Shown piece after piece: positions 34,393 through 46,231 of a stretch of 64,000 nt of DNA. Under the pieces are notes generated by a model. It did not search any database. It saw only the letters and a list, made by a program, of their open reading frames with translations, and was not told the DNA's origin. Position 1 is the stretch's first letter; every line of letters begins with the position of its first letter. This DNA comes from Hawksworthiomyces lignivorus (lineage: Eukaryota; Ascomycota; Sordariomycetes; Ophiostomatales; Ophiostomataceae). Both the position numbers and the translations under genes were made by a program. Location of the stretch: positions 1 to 64,000 of the forward strand of contig NTMA01000094.1 of assembly GCA_002917075.1 (NCBI GenBank), given 5' to 3'.

Positions 34393-35891
34393 CTAGTCGT
34401 CGTTGTCGTTCCGAGGCGGCCGCTGCGACTGCTGCTGGCGCTGCTGGTACTGCTGGCGCTGGCCGCCGGCACCGCCGCCGCGGCGCTGGCCCTGCTGGCC
34501 ATGGCCGCCCTGGCGCTCGCCGCCCTCGTTGAGGCTGGCGCTGGCCAGCTTGCGCTCGAGCTCCTGGGCCTCGCGCTCCTTCTGGGACTCGACTTCGGCC
34601 TGCTGGCGGCGCAGCACGGCGAGCACGCTGCGCAGGCTGGAGCGCCAGGTGTCGACGCGGGTGCCCAGCTCGCGCCACTGCTTCTCGCCAAAGACGCGGT
34701 AGGTGGTGCGGTGGACGAGGAAGACGCCCTGCTGCTGTGAGAGCCTGCCCTCGACGAGGCCGGCGCGGATCACGTCAATGGCCCACACCTCGACGTCGTC
34801 TTCGGGGATCTGCAGCGCCTTGGCGATGCGCGCGTACTCGATCTGGCGGCTGGGCGTGCTGGCGGCCAGGCTGGTAAAGGTCAGCAGCCGGATCTTGCGC
34901 AGCAGCTTGTCGACGTCGAGCGCGTCGCCCTGCTGCTCGATCCAGCCTGTGTGCTCCTCCTGGAAGTCGTTGTAGTCCTCGAGGTCCTGCTCGGCAAAGA
35001 TGTCCAGCAGCTGCGCGTACACCGGCTGCGAGTCCTGCAGCGCCTGCACCGCCGGCAGCACGCGCAGGTCCTGGAAGTCGTACTGCGTGCTCGACAGGAG
35101 CGCCGTGCGCAGGGCGCGCAGGGCCAGCTGCTGGGCCTCCTCGGACCGCGTCTCTTCTTCGTCGTCCTCGTCGAACGTCCGCAGTGCCTTGAGCAGGTAC
35201 TGGTACGATTCCCTGGGTAATGGTTAGCACGCCGCAAGAAAGATTCGGTAACAATGAGAAAAAAAGGAGCGAGGAAAGGGGAGATCACTCACTCATCCTC
35301 GCCAACGTCCGAAGCAAAGGTAGCGATGTCTAGGTATAGCTTGCGCTGGGCCTCCTCGCTTGCGTCCCACTCCTGCAGCCAGCCCGGCAGCTGGGTCAGA
35401 GTGCCCTGCAGGTTGTCGTAGAGGCCGTGGGCGCGCAGGAACCGGACGATGGACGTGAAGACGTGGTAGCGCAGCGGATCTGCCGGCTCCAGCAGGTTGA
35501 AAACGGCCTGCAGCGCGTTCAGCGCCAGGCCCACGCCGTTGACGGGCGACGACGTCACGGGCCGCTGCAGGTTCTGGCAGATGGTCTGCAGGTAGGGCCG
35601 CGGGTCCTTGGACTCGCTCACGGCCAGGTGAATGAGCAGGTTGTACGCGCCCGTGAACTCCTTCTCGGGCACCGAGCTGAGTGCCGTCGAGGCCTCGACG
35701 ACCTTTGCCAGGGCCTCCTCGTTCTTGTCCTTGGCCAGCAGCGGCTGCACGGCCTCGCCGATCTGCAGGTAGTCGGCCAGCTCCTGAATGAGCTCGGGGA
35801 AGGTGCCGTCAACGAAGACGAGGCGGGGGCGGGTGGTGGCGGAGGCAGACGCATCGGCGGGTGCCGGGGCGGCCGTTGCTGCGGCAGCCAT
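34393..35891 (-). CDS. eukaryotic translation initiation factor 3 subunit M (eIF3m)
   Basis: Subunit of the eIF3 complex, which organises the 43S preinitiation complex in the cytoplasm. Two exons in transcript order, 35891-35293 and 35212-34393, encode 472 residues. The donor is GATGA|GTGAGT and the acceptor ACCCAG. The ATG at 35891 is the first in frame; the frame extends upstream only to a GTG, which is taken as leader. An N-terminal helical-repeat region ([17 protein letters not shown] onwards) leads into a PCI domain at about residues 230-380, with winged-helix text such as [20 protein letters not shown] and [17 protein letters not shown]. The C-terminus is charged and ends in a Gly/Gln/Arg-rich low-complexity tail (about 60 residues) typical of fungal eIF3m. 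Confidence 0.93.
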
Positions 35892-38288
35892 GGTGGGTGT
35901 ATGTGTAGATCGATGTAGGGGAGGCGTTTGTAGGCGCTGTTCCTGCTGTGCTTGCCGTGCTTGCAAATCGGCTAGTCGTCTGAAGAGCTCGCCGGCAGCG
36001 GGATTGGGAAAGTCGGGCTGTGGTGACGGCGTGGGAGAGTGATCAGACGAGGACGATCGGATGGGGGGTGGACTTCTGCTGGTGCTGGTGAAGCTGACCA
36101 CTTGCGACTCGATACTAGAACCGCGGCGACGTCGTCTCTAAGCTTCGGTGCGGATTTCTTCGATATACCGTGACTCGGCTTCTTCGTCTTCTTTGTCCTA
36201 CGAATCAAGAGACATGCCTCGACTCTCGTGTGGTTCTCAGTTGATAAAATGATAAAATACTAGTGCCTCTAAAAATGCACCGGAGATAATTTCTCTTTTT
36301 GCTGGAGCCAATTTTCTCTGAAAAGTCAAATAACGTGAAATAAAACCGGGGTTGCAGTGCCTCCCAACCAGAGTGATGGTCTCGCGAGTCTGCCTTTTTT
36401 TTACTGTATTTTTTTTTTTTCCGTTTTCCCTCTATTTTCGATGCCACTAAAACTGCCTGTCCCGCCTTCCTATTCGCCCTTTCCACTTTTACACAAACTT
36501 TCCCAGTCGCTGCTGCCCATAATTTTTCCCTGTACTGGTGGGATGTATGTCACGTGTTACTCGTGCTAAGCCTAATGTGGGTGTTCTGCCAAAGGCGGTG
36601 AGGCCAACCTTCAGGGCAGAATAATTTTTGCAATTGTGCTGCGGTGGTGGGGTTCCTTCCAGGTCTTGCCCCTCGCGGACTCTCCTGTGTGCCTCTTGCC
36701 TGGTGAGTTTGTCACCCTATCCTGGCGAGCCTGGGTGCCTGGACAGGGCTCTCAGCTGCTCAGTATACGTCATGTGACTCTACGCACCGAAAAGGCTCAC
36801 TTTGACAAGGCAATCATCTGGCCAGGATGGAACGTCTCTACGGTCATGTAAACCTAATTGGAATGTCACCCCCCTTTTGACAGCCTTTCTTCCTTCCCGG
36901 ATTGACCATTCATGCGGCTATTTTTGTATGATATGATCTTGGCCGCAAGCTCTTGGCCGCCAGCTCCTTGTTCTGTGGCCTTGCGCAGAGAAAGTCTAAG
37001 CCGTCGCATGGTTATGCGGAAGCTCCCGTCTTGCATCGAGTTCGAGATCTGTTCTCTGCTTGTTTGCGGCAAGTCACGCTGGACCTATGTTGCGCCTCAA
37101 CTTCGCCTGCTGACAGGGCATCGTGAGGCCTCGTGACAGGGGATAGTGTTGCGCGCGGCGCGGCCGGCAGTGGACAGGGAATTACAAAAGTGCTAAATAT
37201 ACGGCGCACTATATGGAAGATCCGAAAATCAATAGGAAAAAACGCCCAAGAGGCAAAACGGCAATTTGACAAAAAAGCAAAGTCAAACTTGTCTCCACGC
37301 TGAAGAAAAGAAGGAGAGAGTCAACCATCCACACGGCAGAACTGCACAGATCGAAATGCGTATTAATTCTAACTCGCTTTGCTGCAACAGCTTACAAATT
37401 CGTATGCGAATAACCCATATTTCCAGGCTGCAAGGCCCCTTAACACGCACAGCTAGCTTCATTCGTGCACCAGGCTAGCCTCAAGGGCTTAGCGCAGAAA
37501 AGCAAGGAGCAAGGAGAGCAGGGGCAACCGCGTCGGGACTTTCCAGGTAGCAACAGGGAAGCAGCAAAGCTGCAAGAGTACTGAGTAGCAAGAGCAGCAA
37601 ATATTATTAGCACTTACTCTGTACTGTAGCGCAGCAATAGCGCAACAAAAGAGCAACAGCAACCCAGCTCCGGGTCGTGCTTTCTTGGCTCTGACTCCCT
37701 CTTTCCTTCCCTTGTTCCAGTCCTGGTCGCCCTCTCCTTCCCTCAGAGAATGTGACTCTCCTGTCCCTCCTTCTCTCCAATAGGCGAAAGGCAACCATGC
37801 AGGCATTAGCAGTGAGGCTGTGAAAGTCGGACTGCTTCTATTTTCTCGTGCTTCATTTTCTCTCCTCCTTACCCACTTCTCTCTCGCGACCGTTACTGTT
37901 GATGCTCATCCGCCAGTACTGACTCAGGGTCACATCCGTAGGCCTCTTTCGCTTCCTACCCGGTCCTTGTACTTTTAGGTTCTTCATTGTTTCTTCATTC
38001 TGGTTTTTTGCTCGGTTTTAAATCACCGGCACTGTCGTCGTATTTTCGCATTTTCGTGTCTCATTGTCATCTGCCCTTTTCCCCATTTCCCTTTTCTTTT
38101 CGCCTCTCTTTCTCAGCCCAGAGAGTCCCGTGAATTCCAGCACACCCTCTGACTGGGCGAAAGCGAGCGGCGCGCACCAACCACTCGCACAAAGCACTCT
38201 CGAACTCAGACATTTACAGACGCCCGTACACACACAACCACACGCAGTACAAATCTACTTCCCCTACATAATCACCGTCGCTGCAGAG
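35892..38288. promoter_or_regulatory. divergent intergenic region between eIF3m and the FHA kinase
   Basis: 2.4 kb with no supported gene. It contains both promoters and probably long leaders. Pyrimidine-rich stretches around 37840-38110 precede the kinase start. Confidence 0.5.
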
Positions 38289-40725
38289 ATGGCCCGCAAC
38301 GAGGGCAGCCACCTGAAGCGCGGTCGCGTATGTTCTTTCACGGTCCATCATCCCCAGGACCGACCTCTGCTTACTATCCCTCCCATCCTCCCCCTTCACC
38401 CATGCCCGCCATGAAAGATATGTTAACGCGCTTGTTCCGCTGCCAGCACTCGCTTGGCGATGCCGAATCCGATGCCAAGAAGCCCCGTCGGTCCGAACGC
38501 CTGTCCCAGAGGCAAGACTCCTCGTCCCTCGTCACTGAGGTCAGCTCCATCACCGAGGTAGCCTCGCCAGCATCGCGCCATCCGCCCAAGACACCCGTTT
38601 CTGGCCGGCAGCAGCAGCAGCACCAGCGCCAACAGCAGCTCCCCACACCACTCACCTTTCTTGCTGTCGACGACTCATCTCTCTCAGAACAGCGCTACAA
38701 GGAGCCTACAGCGACACCACCAGACGGCCGTCCGAGCCAGGTTGCCCCGCGCGGCGAAGCTGGCGGCGACGATGCCGGCTCGTACTCCTCCCCACCACAA
38801 GACACTCAGGCGATTCCATCCCAGTTCATCGATCCCAACACCGCACTATCCGACGAGGTGAAAGACGAGGTCAAGGAGGGTGTCTGGGGGTATCTGTTCC
38901 CGCTGGGCATGCGCTATGGTAACCGCCCCGTCGTGATGAAGCGCCGGTCGCACTGCCCAGACGATGCCCAAGCAGTGTCGGCATCTTCCGTTTCGAACCA
39001 GAAGAAGGGCAAGAAGAAGGGCCCGAAGGACAGTGAGAGCAGCTCAGTCAAAGGCACATCGTCTGGCGGCTACTTAGTAGGCCGCCATCCTGAGTGCGGT
39101 ACGTAACCCTGCGAAGATAGCTCCTTTTACCCTGTATCTGGCATTTTGCCTTACTAACGTTCTTCAGATGTCGTGATCGAAGACCCGATTGTGTCCAACC
39201 GACACTGTCTGATCTTTGCCGAGCACAAGGGCCACGACACTGTGGCTGTGCTGGAGGACCTGTCCAGCAATGGTACCTTTGTGAACGAGGCCCTTGTCGG
39301 CCGCAACCAACGCCGCGAGCTCCAAGAGAAGGATGAGATCGCCGTCCTCGACAAGGCCCGCTTCGTCTTCCGCTACCCAAAGAGCCGCATAACTAGCGGC
39401 TTCCACCAGCAGTACACCCAGCTCGACCGCCTTGGCAAGGGCCACTTTGCCGAGGTCTACCTGTGCGTCGAGAAGGCCACTGGCCAGCGCTATGCGGTCA
39501 AGGTCTTCGGCAAGACCCCCGGCATGGAGGATCGCTCTAAGACCGAGGGCCTGCAGCAGGAGATCGCCGTGCTGATGGGCGTCAGCCACCCGAACGTCCT
39601 GTGCCTCAAGGACACTTTCAACGAGAAGTCTGCTGTCTACCTGGTGCTGGAACTGGCGTCCGAGGGCGAGTTGTTCAACTACATCGTCATGCACCAGAAA
39701 CTGAGCGAGAACGAGACGCGTAAGCTCTTCAAGCAGCTTTTTGCCGGCGTCAAGTATTTGGTGAGTACTCCCTTTCTGTGCCTCTGGCCTGTCTTTCCGC
39801 GCATTCTGTCGAAGCTAAGATGCTAACTGCCCCTTTCAGCATGAACGCAACATTGTCCACCGTGACATCAAGCCCGAGAATATCCTGCTGGTTGACCGTG
39901 ATCTGCATGTCAAGCTAGCCGACTTCGGCCTTGCAAAGATTATCGGCGAAGAATCGTTCACCACCACACTGTGTGGTACTCCTAGCTATGTGGCGCCAGA
40001 AATTCTTGCTGACGGAAACCACCGCAAATACACCAAGGCCGTCGACGTCTGGTCCCTGGGCGTCGTGCTGTACATTTGCCTGTGTGGCTTTCCGCCCTTC
40101 TCCGACGAGCTATTCTCGCGCGATTTCCCTTACAACATGTCGCAGCAGATCCGCGGCGGCCGTTTTACCTTCCCTTCGCCTTACTGGGACTCTGTCGGAG
40201 ATTCAGCTTGTATGTGTTCCCCTTACCTTTTCATTTTTCTCTTTCTTCTTACCTCTTACTGACTGATTGTCTCCTTCAGTGGACCTCATAGACTCCATGC
40301 TGGTTGTTGATCCAGAGCGCCGCTTCACCATTGACCAGTGCATGGCCCACCCCTGGATGAACGCGTCCGCGCCCAGCGTCAATGACAGCACTGACGGCCT
40401 GGTTGGCGGCGTTGCCGGGCTCGCCGTCAACCGCCGCGGCTTCGCTCGCGAGCGCACCCTGCTGAGCACCATCAACCGTGTAGAGATCACGAAGGTGCCT
40501 GGGGGCGCGAACCACGACCCCATCAAGATCTTCAGCAAGAATCCGCGGGGGCAGGGTGGCGCTGGCCCCAGCCGGGAGCCCCGGCCATCTGACAACCAAA
40601 ATCCTGGCGCTTTCATGGAGCTGGGCGACCGGGGTGATGCGGCCCTCTATGGCAACGAGGGGAGCATCTATAGCAAGACAGACGTAGCCGCCCAGAAGAA
40701 GGGCAAGGCTAAAGGGAAGCGGTAA
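38289..40725 (+). CDS. Chk2/Cds1/Rad53-type checkpoint kinase (FHA plus Ser/Thr kinase)
   Basis: DNA-damage/replication checkpoint effector kinase (CAMK group). Five exons (38289-38327, 38447-39098, 39168-39760, 39840-40209, 40280-40725) encode 699 residues. The first exon encodes only MARNEGSHLKRGR. Its intron has a GTATGT donor, a GTTAAC branch and a CCAG acceptor. An alternative start is the ATG at 38330 reading through that intron. A Ser/Gln-rich N-terminus carries a polyQ patch and SQ/TQ-type sites. The FHA domain (YLVGRHPECDVVIED, SNRHC, SSNGTFVN) lies at about residues 240-340. The kinase domain follows with Gly loop GKGHFAEVYL, Lys in YAVKVFGK, HRDIKPEN, DFG and activation segment CGTPSYVAPEI. 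A basic tail (KKGKAKGKR) could be a nuclear signal. All catalytic residues are intact. Confidence 0.92.
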
Positions 40726-42181
40726 GACGAGAAGCTGTTGATCATTTGCGACCCCGTCTTCTTTGTCACCGGATATCTATACGGTTTTGATGGTAATGTC
40801 GGTTTCTTTATGGTTTACGCCTCCTTTTTGGGCTGAGGAGTAAAGTTCAAAGAGCAGGTGTAATTGTTGGACGTGGTATTTCCCCCTGCTGTTATAGTTT
40901 TCTTTTGGCTTTTTTTTGGGATGGGTTTTTTTGTCTCTATTCTTCCATGGGGATCCTTTTCTTTTTACGTCTTTTTTTTCTTCTACTTCTCTTTTCTGCA
41001 TTCTTCTGTTTTGTCTTCTTACCATGCGTCCCCTTTCATCTATCAGACCGATCGAGGGAAAGACAAAATCCGTATAATTGCATTAAAATGCATCCATTAT
41101 ATTGCATCCATATACAATCAAGGCAACGAGAGCTGGGACATGATCCGCCATAGGAGAGGGTGGTCGAACCAAAAGTTATGTCGTTACTGTTACTTTGTTT
41201 GCTTTCTGCTCTTTTTTGAGTGGAATTGGGACATGATCTTGGGCTGCAAAGGGTAGAATACTGGAGGGATCATGCTTTGGGTTTGTTTCAATAATTACAT
41301 ATTTACCCTTTCTGTGTTATGGTCAATAAACAACTCTTCTGTCATTTTTGGTGAGGTCACCTCTTACTACTTCACAGATTATTGTGAGACTCGACGTTAG
41401 CAGTATATTCCTGAAGCTTTTTTCTGGATACAATTTTCTCCGCAGAGGCACGATAGTCCTTTTCTGCGAGTTGGTCAATATTGCTCACCTCAATCCTTGT
41501 CGAGGCTGGAAAGTAAGTATGGTTCTTGTTTTTTGTCTGTCCGTATATTTTCTGCTATCTACGGAACAAAATAAAAAGAGCCTTCGTTTCAGCTCATAAA
41601 AAAAGAACATAAAGGCTAAGATACATGAAGTATATATATGTATATATATACGCGTGTGAGTGTGTAATGTAAACATGACTGCCTGTTCATTGATTCATCC
41701 TCGTTCTCTGCCTCTCCCGCTACTTTCCCATGAGGATATCCCGTCATTAAAATTACGCCTGTTGGAAAATGTTTGCTCTGACGTCAAACAAAAAGAGAGC
41801 AACATCGTAGCCAACATGGCCAATACGAATAATAGCCAAGACAAAATAAAAACAAACAAAAAAAAAAAGCAAAGCATACAGGAAGTCCTCCCTGAAATAT
41901 CATGAGACAAAAAAAATAGTGGAGAATAAGCGGCGTAATCCATGATTTCATCAGGCGGACTTTGTGAGGAGCCGCACCTTCGTGGTCGGCGTGGCCCAGT
42001 CGCTGCCGGCGTCATCGTCGGAAGACGAGGACAGCTCCCTCACTGTGCAGATGAGAGCGCACCACCGCCAGCCAAGGCGTCCATATGGTCGTCCCGCAGC
42101 ACGAATACTGCCACTGCCGCTGCCACCGCCGCGACGATCATCGCCGCCGCGCTTCAGCATTCGGGGTCCCCAGAGGGAGCG
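40726..42181. terminator. convergent 3' intergenic region
   Basis: 1.45 kb between two converging genes. It includes T-rich stretches at 40900-41010 and a TA/TG microsatellite at about 41628-41665. No gene supported. Confidence 0.45.
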
Positions 42182-45100
42182 CTACCGCTCGGGGATCGGG
42201 CTCCTAGCCAACCGCCCGCCCGCGCTCACGCGCTTCTGCAGCCGCGCTTCCTTCTCGCGTGCCAGCCGCTCCATTGCACCTGCTGCGGCCGACGGGGTCG
42301 AGGACGGGTGAGCGCCTACGACGACGCTGTTTTCTTGGTGTGCGGGGCTGACGGTGCTGATGCCTAGGCCCGCAGTCCGGCCTCGCTTCACTTCGACGAA
42401 CTGCTGCGCGCTGCGGCTCAGCGGGAACGCCGGCATCGCCAGCGGGATCTGCGCGCCGTTCTGCAGCAGCAGCTCGGCCACGGGGAAGGGCACCTGCTTC
42501 ACGTCCGTGGCAGGTGTGCCCGCACCCGGTGTGTGCCCTGGCGTCACTGCTGGAGTGGGCGTCGGTGACGGTGATGCTGGGTCGGCGGCCGCCAGCGCCA
42601 AGAACACGGCGTGAGTCCCGCGGGACTTGTCTGCCACGTTGGGGTTGGCCTTGAGCGCCAGGGCGTAGATGACCTGCTGGATGTCGTTCTTCTTGATAGC
42701 TGCTAGCAGCGTCTCGTCGGCTGTCGGATACCGCGATAGCGTGGCTGAGATGGGCTCCACAAAGGCGCGGTCGACGTATTTGCTCGTGATGAACTTGAGG
42801 CGCTGCTCGCGGTTGGCCTGCGGTGACAGCTTCGCTGCCGGGTCCAGCCGCGCTTCCCAGACCATGTTGGCGACGCGGTTGCCCACCAAGAGCAGCAGCT
42901 CGATAATGTCTGGCGTAAACGACGTGATGTCGAGCGTCAGCGACCGCACCTTGCTGATGTGTGTGCCTAGCGAACGGTGGATGCCGCTGCACTCGATGCA
43001 CAGGATGATAGCCAAGTTGATGGACACCCATTCCACCTTGGCACCGGACCCGCAGTCTGCACACCAGCAGTTGCCTTGGTCATTGTTTCGTAACGTCTGC
43101 AGCAGCTTGTCTGGGTTTTCCTCGAAAGTGCTGCTCGAGTTCCGCTGCGTAGAGGGACGAGCGCCCACTGTGATGCGTCGGGTTGGGATGCCCGAAGAGC
43201 TATTGGGTGCAGCCTGAGATATGGATCCACTCCCGCTTATACTCATTCCCATTCCCATTCCCATTCCGCCATCTCGGCCCCGGTGGCCGTGGGTTAGTGA
43301 TGTGCTCTTGCCGGTCAGAATAGAGCCAATGTCCCGACCCGTGAAGCCAGAGGATCCCGTATCCGGTGACATGACTGGGGCATGTTTCTCGAGGCCACGG
43401 CCTTCCACGGCGCTCTGCAGGGCGTTGTTGATTGAAGAGATCCAGCTGTTCATGTCCTCTTCGGAGGTAGCCTGGTACACGCGCTTGAAGTGGGGAGTGA
43501 TAACCTCAAAGCAGAACCTTCGCTCGGCATTCCGTGCTTCGCGCACCGAGGCCATTCGAAGATCAATGGGATCCATGTGCAGGTCGAGCTTCTGCTTCCA
43601 ATTGCTATACTCGGAGAGCTTCCCCTGGTCCAACACAATCCAAAATCTGACGTCGAGTTAGCTATCAGGCATATACATGGACGGAATCAAAGCATAAATT
43701 GCAAAACGTACTTGTGCCAGCCCTGCTTGTTGAGGGCCGCACGTGGATCGACATGGCCCCCAGGTCGGTTCAGCGCCCACAAGAGACCCTCTTTTCGCTG
43801 GCTGCCGTTCTTCTCCAAGCTGGCTGCATGCGCCGGATCGCGCTCTTCGAGGTCTCGGATACCCTTGAATTTGATATTCTGTGGTGGGCTGTTCACCACA
43901 CTGTGGTGGTGACCGCCTATGCTTCCTGGCGAGCGCGACAGCTCGACAGCGGTGGCTGCCGAACTGCCGGTACCAACTGCTCGCAGTTGTGAGCCTGTGC
44001 TGTCAGCGCGGCCGAGTTCCGTATCGGAAGTAGACTGATTCGTGCTGGTAGAATAGCCATTGTTGGTCGGGGCTGTCGAGGCGGTGTCGGATTCAGTATA
44101 TGCTGCGCTGCTTATTCCGTTGCTCTTCTCCAACAGTCGCCGCTTTTCTTCTCTTTCGCGGCGCTGATATTGGTATTCTTTGTCCGCCAGCTGCACCTCG
44201 TTAAAGAGGGCCTCGAGCCGAGGAAACAGAACCTCGACCTTCTTGGACGTGTTCAAAAAGGATTTGGCTTGAGCATCGGCATACCGCGTTAAGTGAGAGA
44301 GGACTTCTTGCTCCTTGCGGCCACCGGAAAGGTCTTGCATGAAAGACGAGTAGTCGAAGCGCTTGAGCTCAAAATTGCGGCGCTTGGTCTGGTACTTGGT
44401 GTCGCTCTCGGCAAGCTTCTTAGCCTTGACGGAGTCGTGGCGCTGACCAAGATATCGTCCAACGTAGGCGTAATAGTCTTTGCTCTCTTCTTCGAAGTCA
44501 CGCTTCTTTGCCTCGGCTTGCTTGATGTCCCACGTATAGAGCTTGTTCAAGGGCTCAACCACGATGCGCTGCAGATTGGCAGTGTTTTGGCGCTCATATG
44601 CGAGGATTTCGCGGGCAATCTTATCGAAGTAGTGGTCGATGGCTGGTTGTACGGCATTTGCGTTAGTAGACGATGTCTCCTTAAGGGCGTCGATGAAAGC
44701 GGCGACGGCTTCGTTTGCATCCACCATCGTGCTGTGGGCGTGTTCGGCCCTCTTGATGACCTTTTTCATCTGGGTGCGCATGTTGCCCGTCTTCTGCTCG
44801 AGTGCTTTCATAGTGGCGCGGAAAACGGGGCCATCGTCACCCACAGATACATCATCTGGCTTCGGACAGGTGATATCGACTTTGACGGGCTCCGGAGGTT
44901 GAGGCGGAGTAGCGGCCGGTGCAGCTTGGGGAGCCGTGGGAACGGCAATGATGCTGGGTTCCAGCAATCCGACCCGTGGTGAGCCGGGCTGTTCCTCAGG
45001 CGCCTCGACATTATTGCTGATCCGTGAATCTACTGAATGCGCAGAAGCGACGCGTATTCTCGGTGGGGCGTTAAGTAAGAAGGGGGGCGTGGGGGAGCTG

Positions 45101-46231
45101 GGATGGCTGACATAGCCTGACGTATCTGGTGGATCGGCAACGTTAGCATATAGCTAGAGGTAATACTCCGATGAGAGGAGGGCAAAGACATACTGGAAAC
45201 GAAGAACGAGAAGCTCGCCAGGGTGTCCAACTTATGAGCACGCTGGTCGTACTCCACAAACTGTTTGGCATTAGCATAAACAGAACAGAAGATGTGTCGA
45301 CGGAGGCGCATAGGGCACTCACGCTGCACGAAGTTCGCCAGCCACCACCCTTATCTTCTACGTTCTTGGGCGGCTTCCATTTCCACGACCAGTCAAACGT
45401 GACCGAGGGGCTACCGCCGGTCGAGAAGTCGCCGACAAGCTCGACGTTGGCGTTTTTGTGCAGGTTCGGATCGGCATGGAATTCGCGCGTCACAAGATTC
45501 TCGACCTCGCGCGCATTTGATGCATAGACAAAGGTCAGCCCGTTGATTTGGGTATCGACGACGGCTGCCGAGGCACCGTTCGCATCGGCGGCGTTGGAGA
45601 CCCCAGGGGCGGTCGTCCCGTTCGTAGCTGCGGTCGCAGAAGCACCGGCGGCATTCGGTGATAACGGGGTTTGCCGTATGACAAATGTGAAGGTCAGAGT
45701 GAGCTCGTCGTCGTTTTGCAGTTTGAGGAGAAAAGAAGGCCAGGGGGAGGACTGTGATTCCGGATCCTGCAGGAACACTCGGTCAGTATTTGGCAGTGTC
45801 GTGGGCAGTGCCAGGATACGACACAGCGCCAAGAAGAAGCACAAAGCCCGCGGCGCGGGGTATGACACGAGGCACGAGACAAGGCTCAAAGACGCAAAAC
45901 GAACCTGGACAAATTCTATGGGTGCATTATCGCCAAGTGAGCGGGATGCGGAAATGCGAGTCGCGGGGAAAGAATTGGGGGCGATGTTGATCGAAGTGCG
46001 CCTTCGGGACGTTGTGACAACGAGAGACGAGACCGATACTAAAGACGAAGTTGAGACGAGGTTAAGACAAGGTTTCAGACGAAGTTAAGATGAGGCTCGT
46101 TTCGGGAGAGACGCGGAAGACACGCATCGTCCTGGCTGCAAGCAGTCTCGAGGAGCTCTATACTCACATCGGGTTTGATCACGAAGATAGAAGACACCGC
46201 CCTCATCGGGGCGGCTGGAGATGATGCCCAT
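42182..46231 (-). CDS. BAR-PH-ArfGAP domain protein with ankyrin-like C-terminus
   Basis: GTPase-activating protein for Arf, linked to membrane curvature and trafficking (ACAP/Csx2-like). Six exons in transcript order: 46231-46168, 46038-45905, 45766-45323, 45260-45194, 45125-43712 and 43646-42182, giving 1195 residues. All junctions are in phase. The start is MGIISSRPDEGG. The order is: N-terminal conserved domain with FDWSWKWKPP and RTSCSFVEYDQR; BAR region around DHYFDKIAREILAYERQN to YAYVGRYLGQRHDS; PH domain from KEGLLWALNRPGGHVDPR to SWISSINNAL; ArfGAP zinc finger CADC...CIEC with the catalytic Arg in GIHRSLGTH; then ankyrin-like repeats (TLLAAIKKNDIQQVIYALAL, ELLLQNGA). Gly-Met-rich and Pro/Thr-rich linkers occur. 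Earlier exons are short and separated by 57-136-nt introns, so the N-terminus is easily lost. Confidence 0.9.

Noticed and set aside
34238..35288. Several long Arg/Ala-rich frames over the eIF3m gene
   Set aside because: GC-rich shadows of eIF3m with low-complexity composition and no homology.
35892..36101. N-terminal extension of eIF3m upstream of 35891
   Set aside because: The extra frame begins at GTG, is Ser/Pro low-complexity and lacks an ATG; taken as 5' leader.
42204..43064. 286-codon minus-strand frame overlapping the ArfGAP gene
   Set aside because: It is a frame-shifted shadow of the GC-rich ArfGAP exon, whose own frame shows clear domains.
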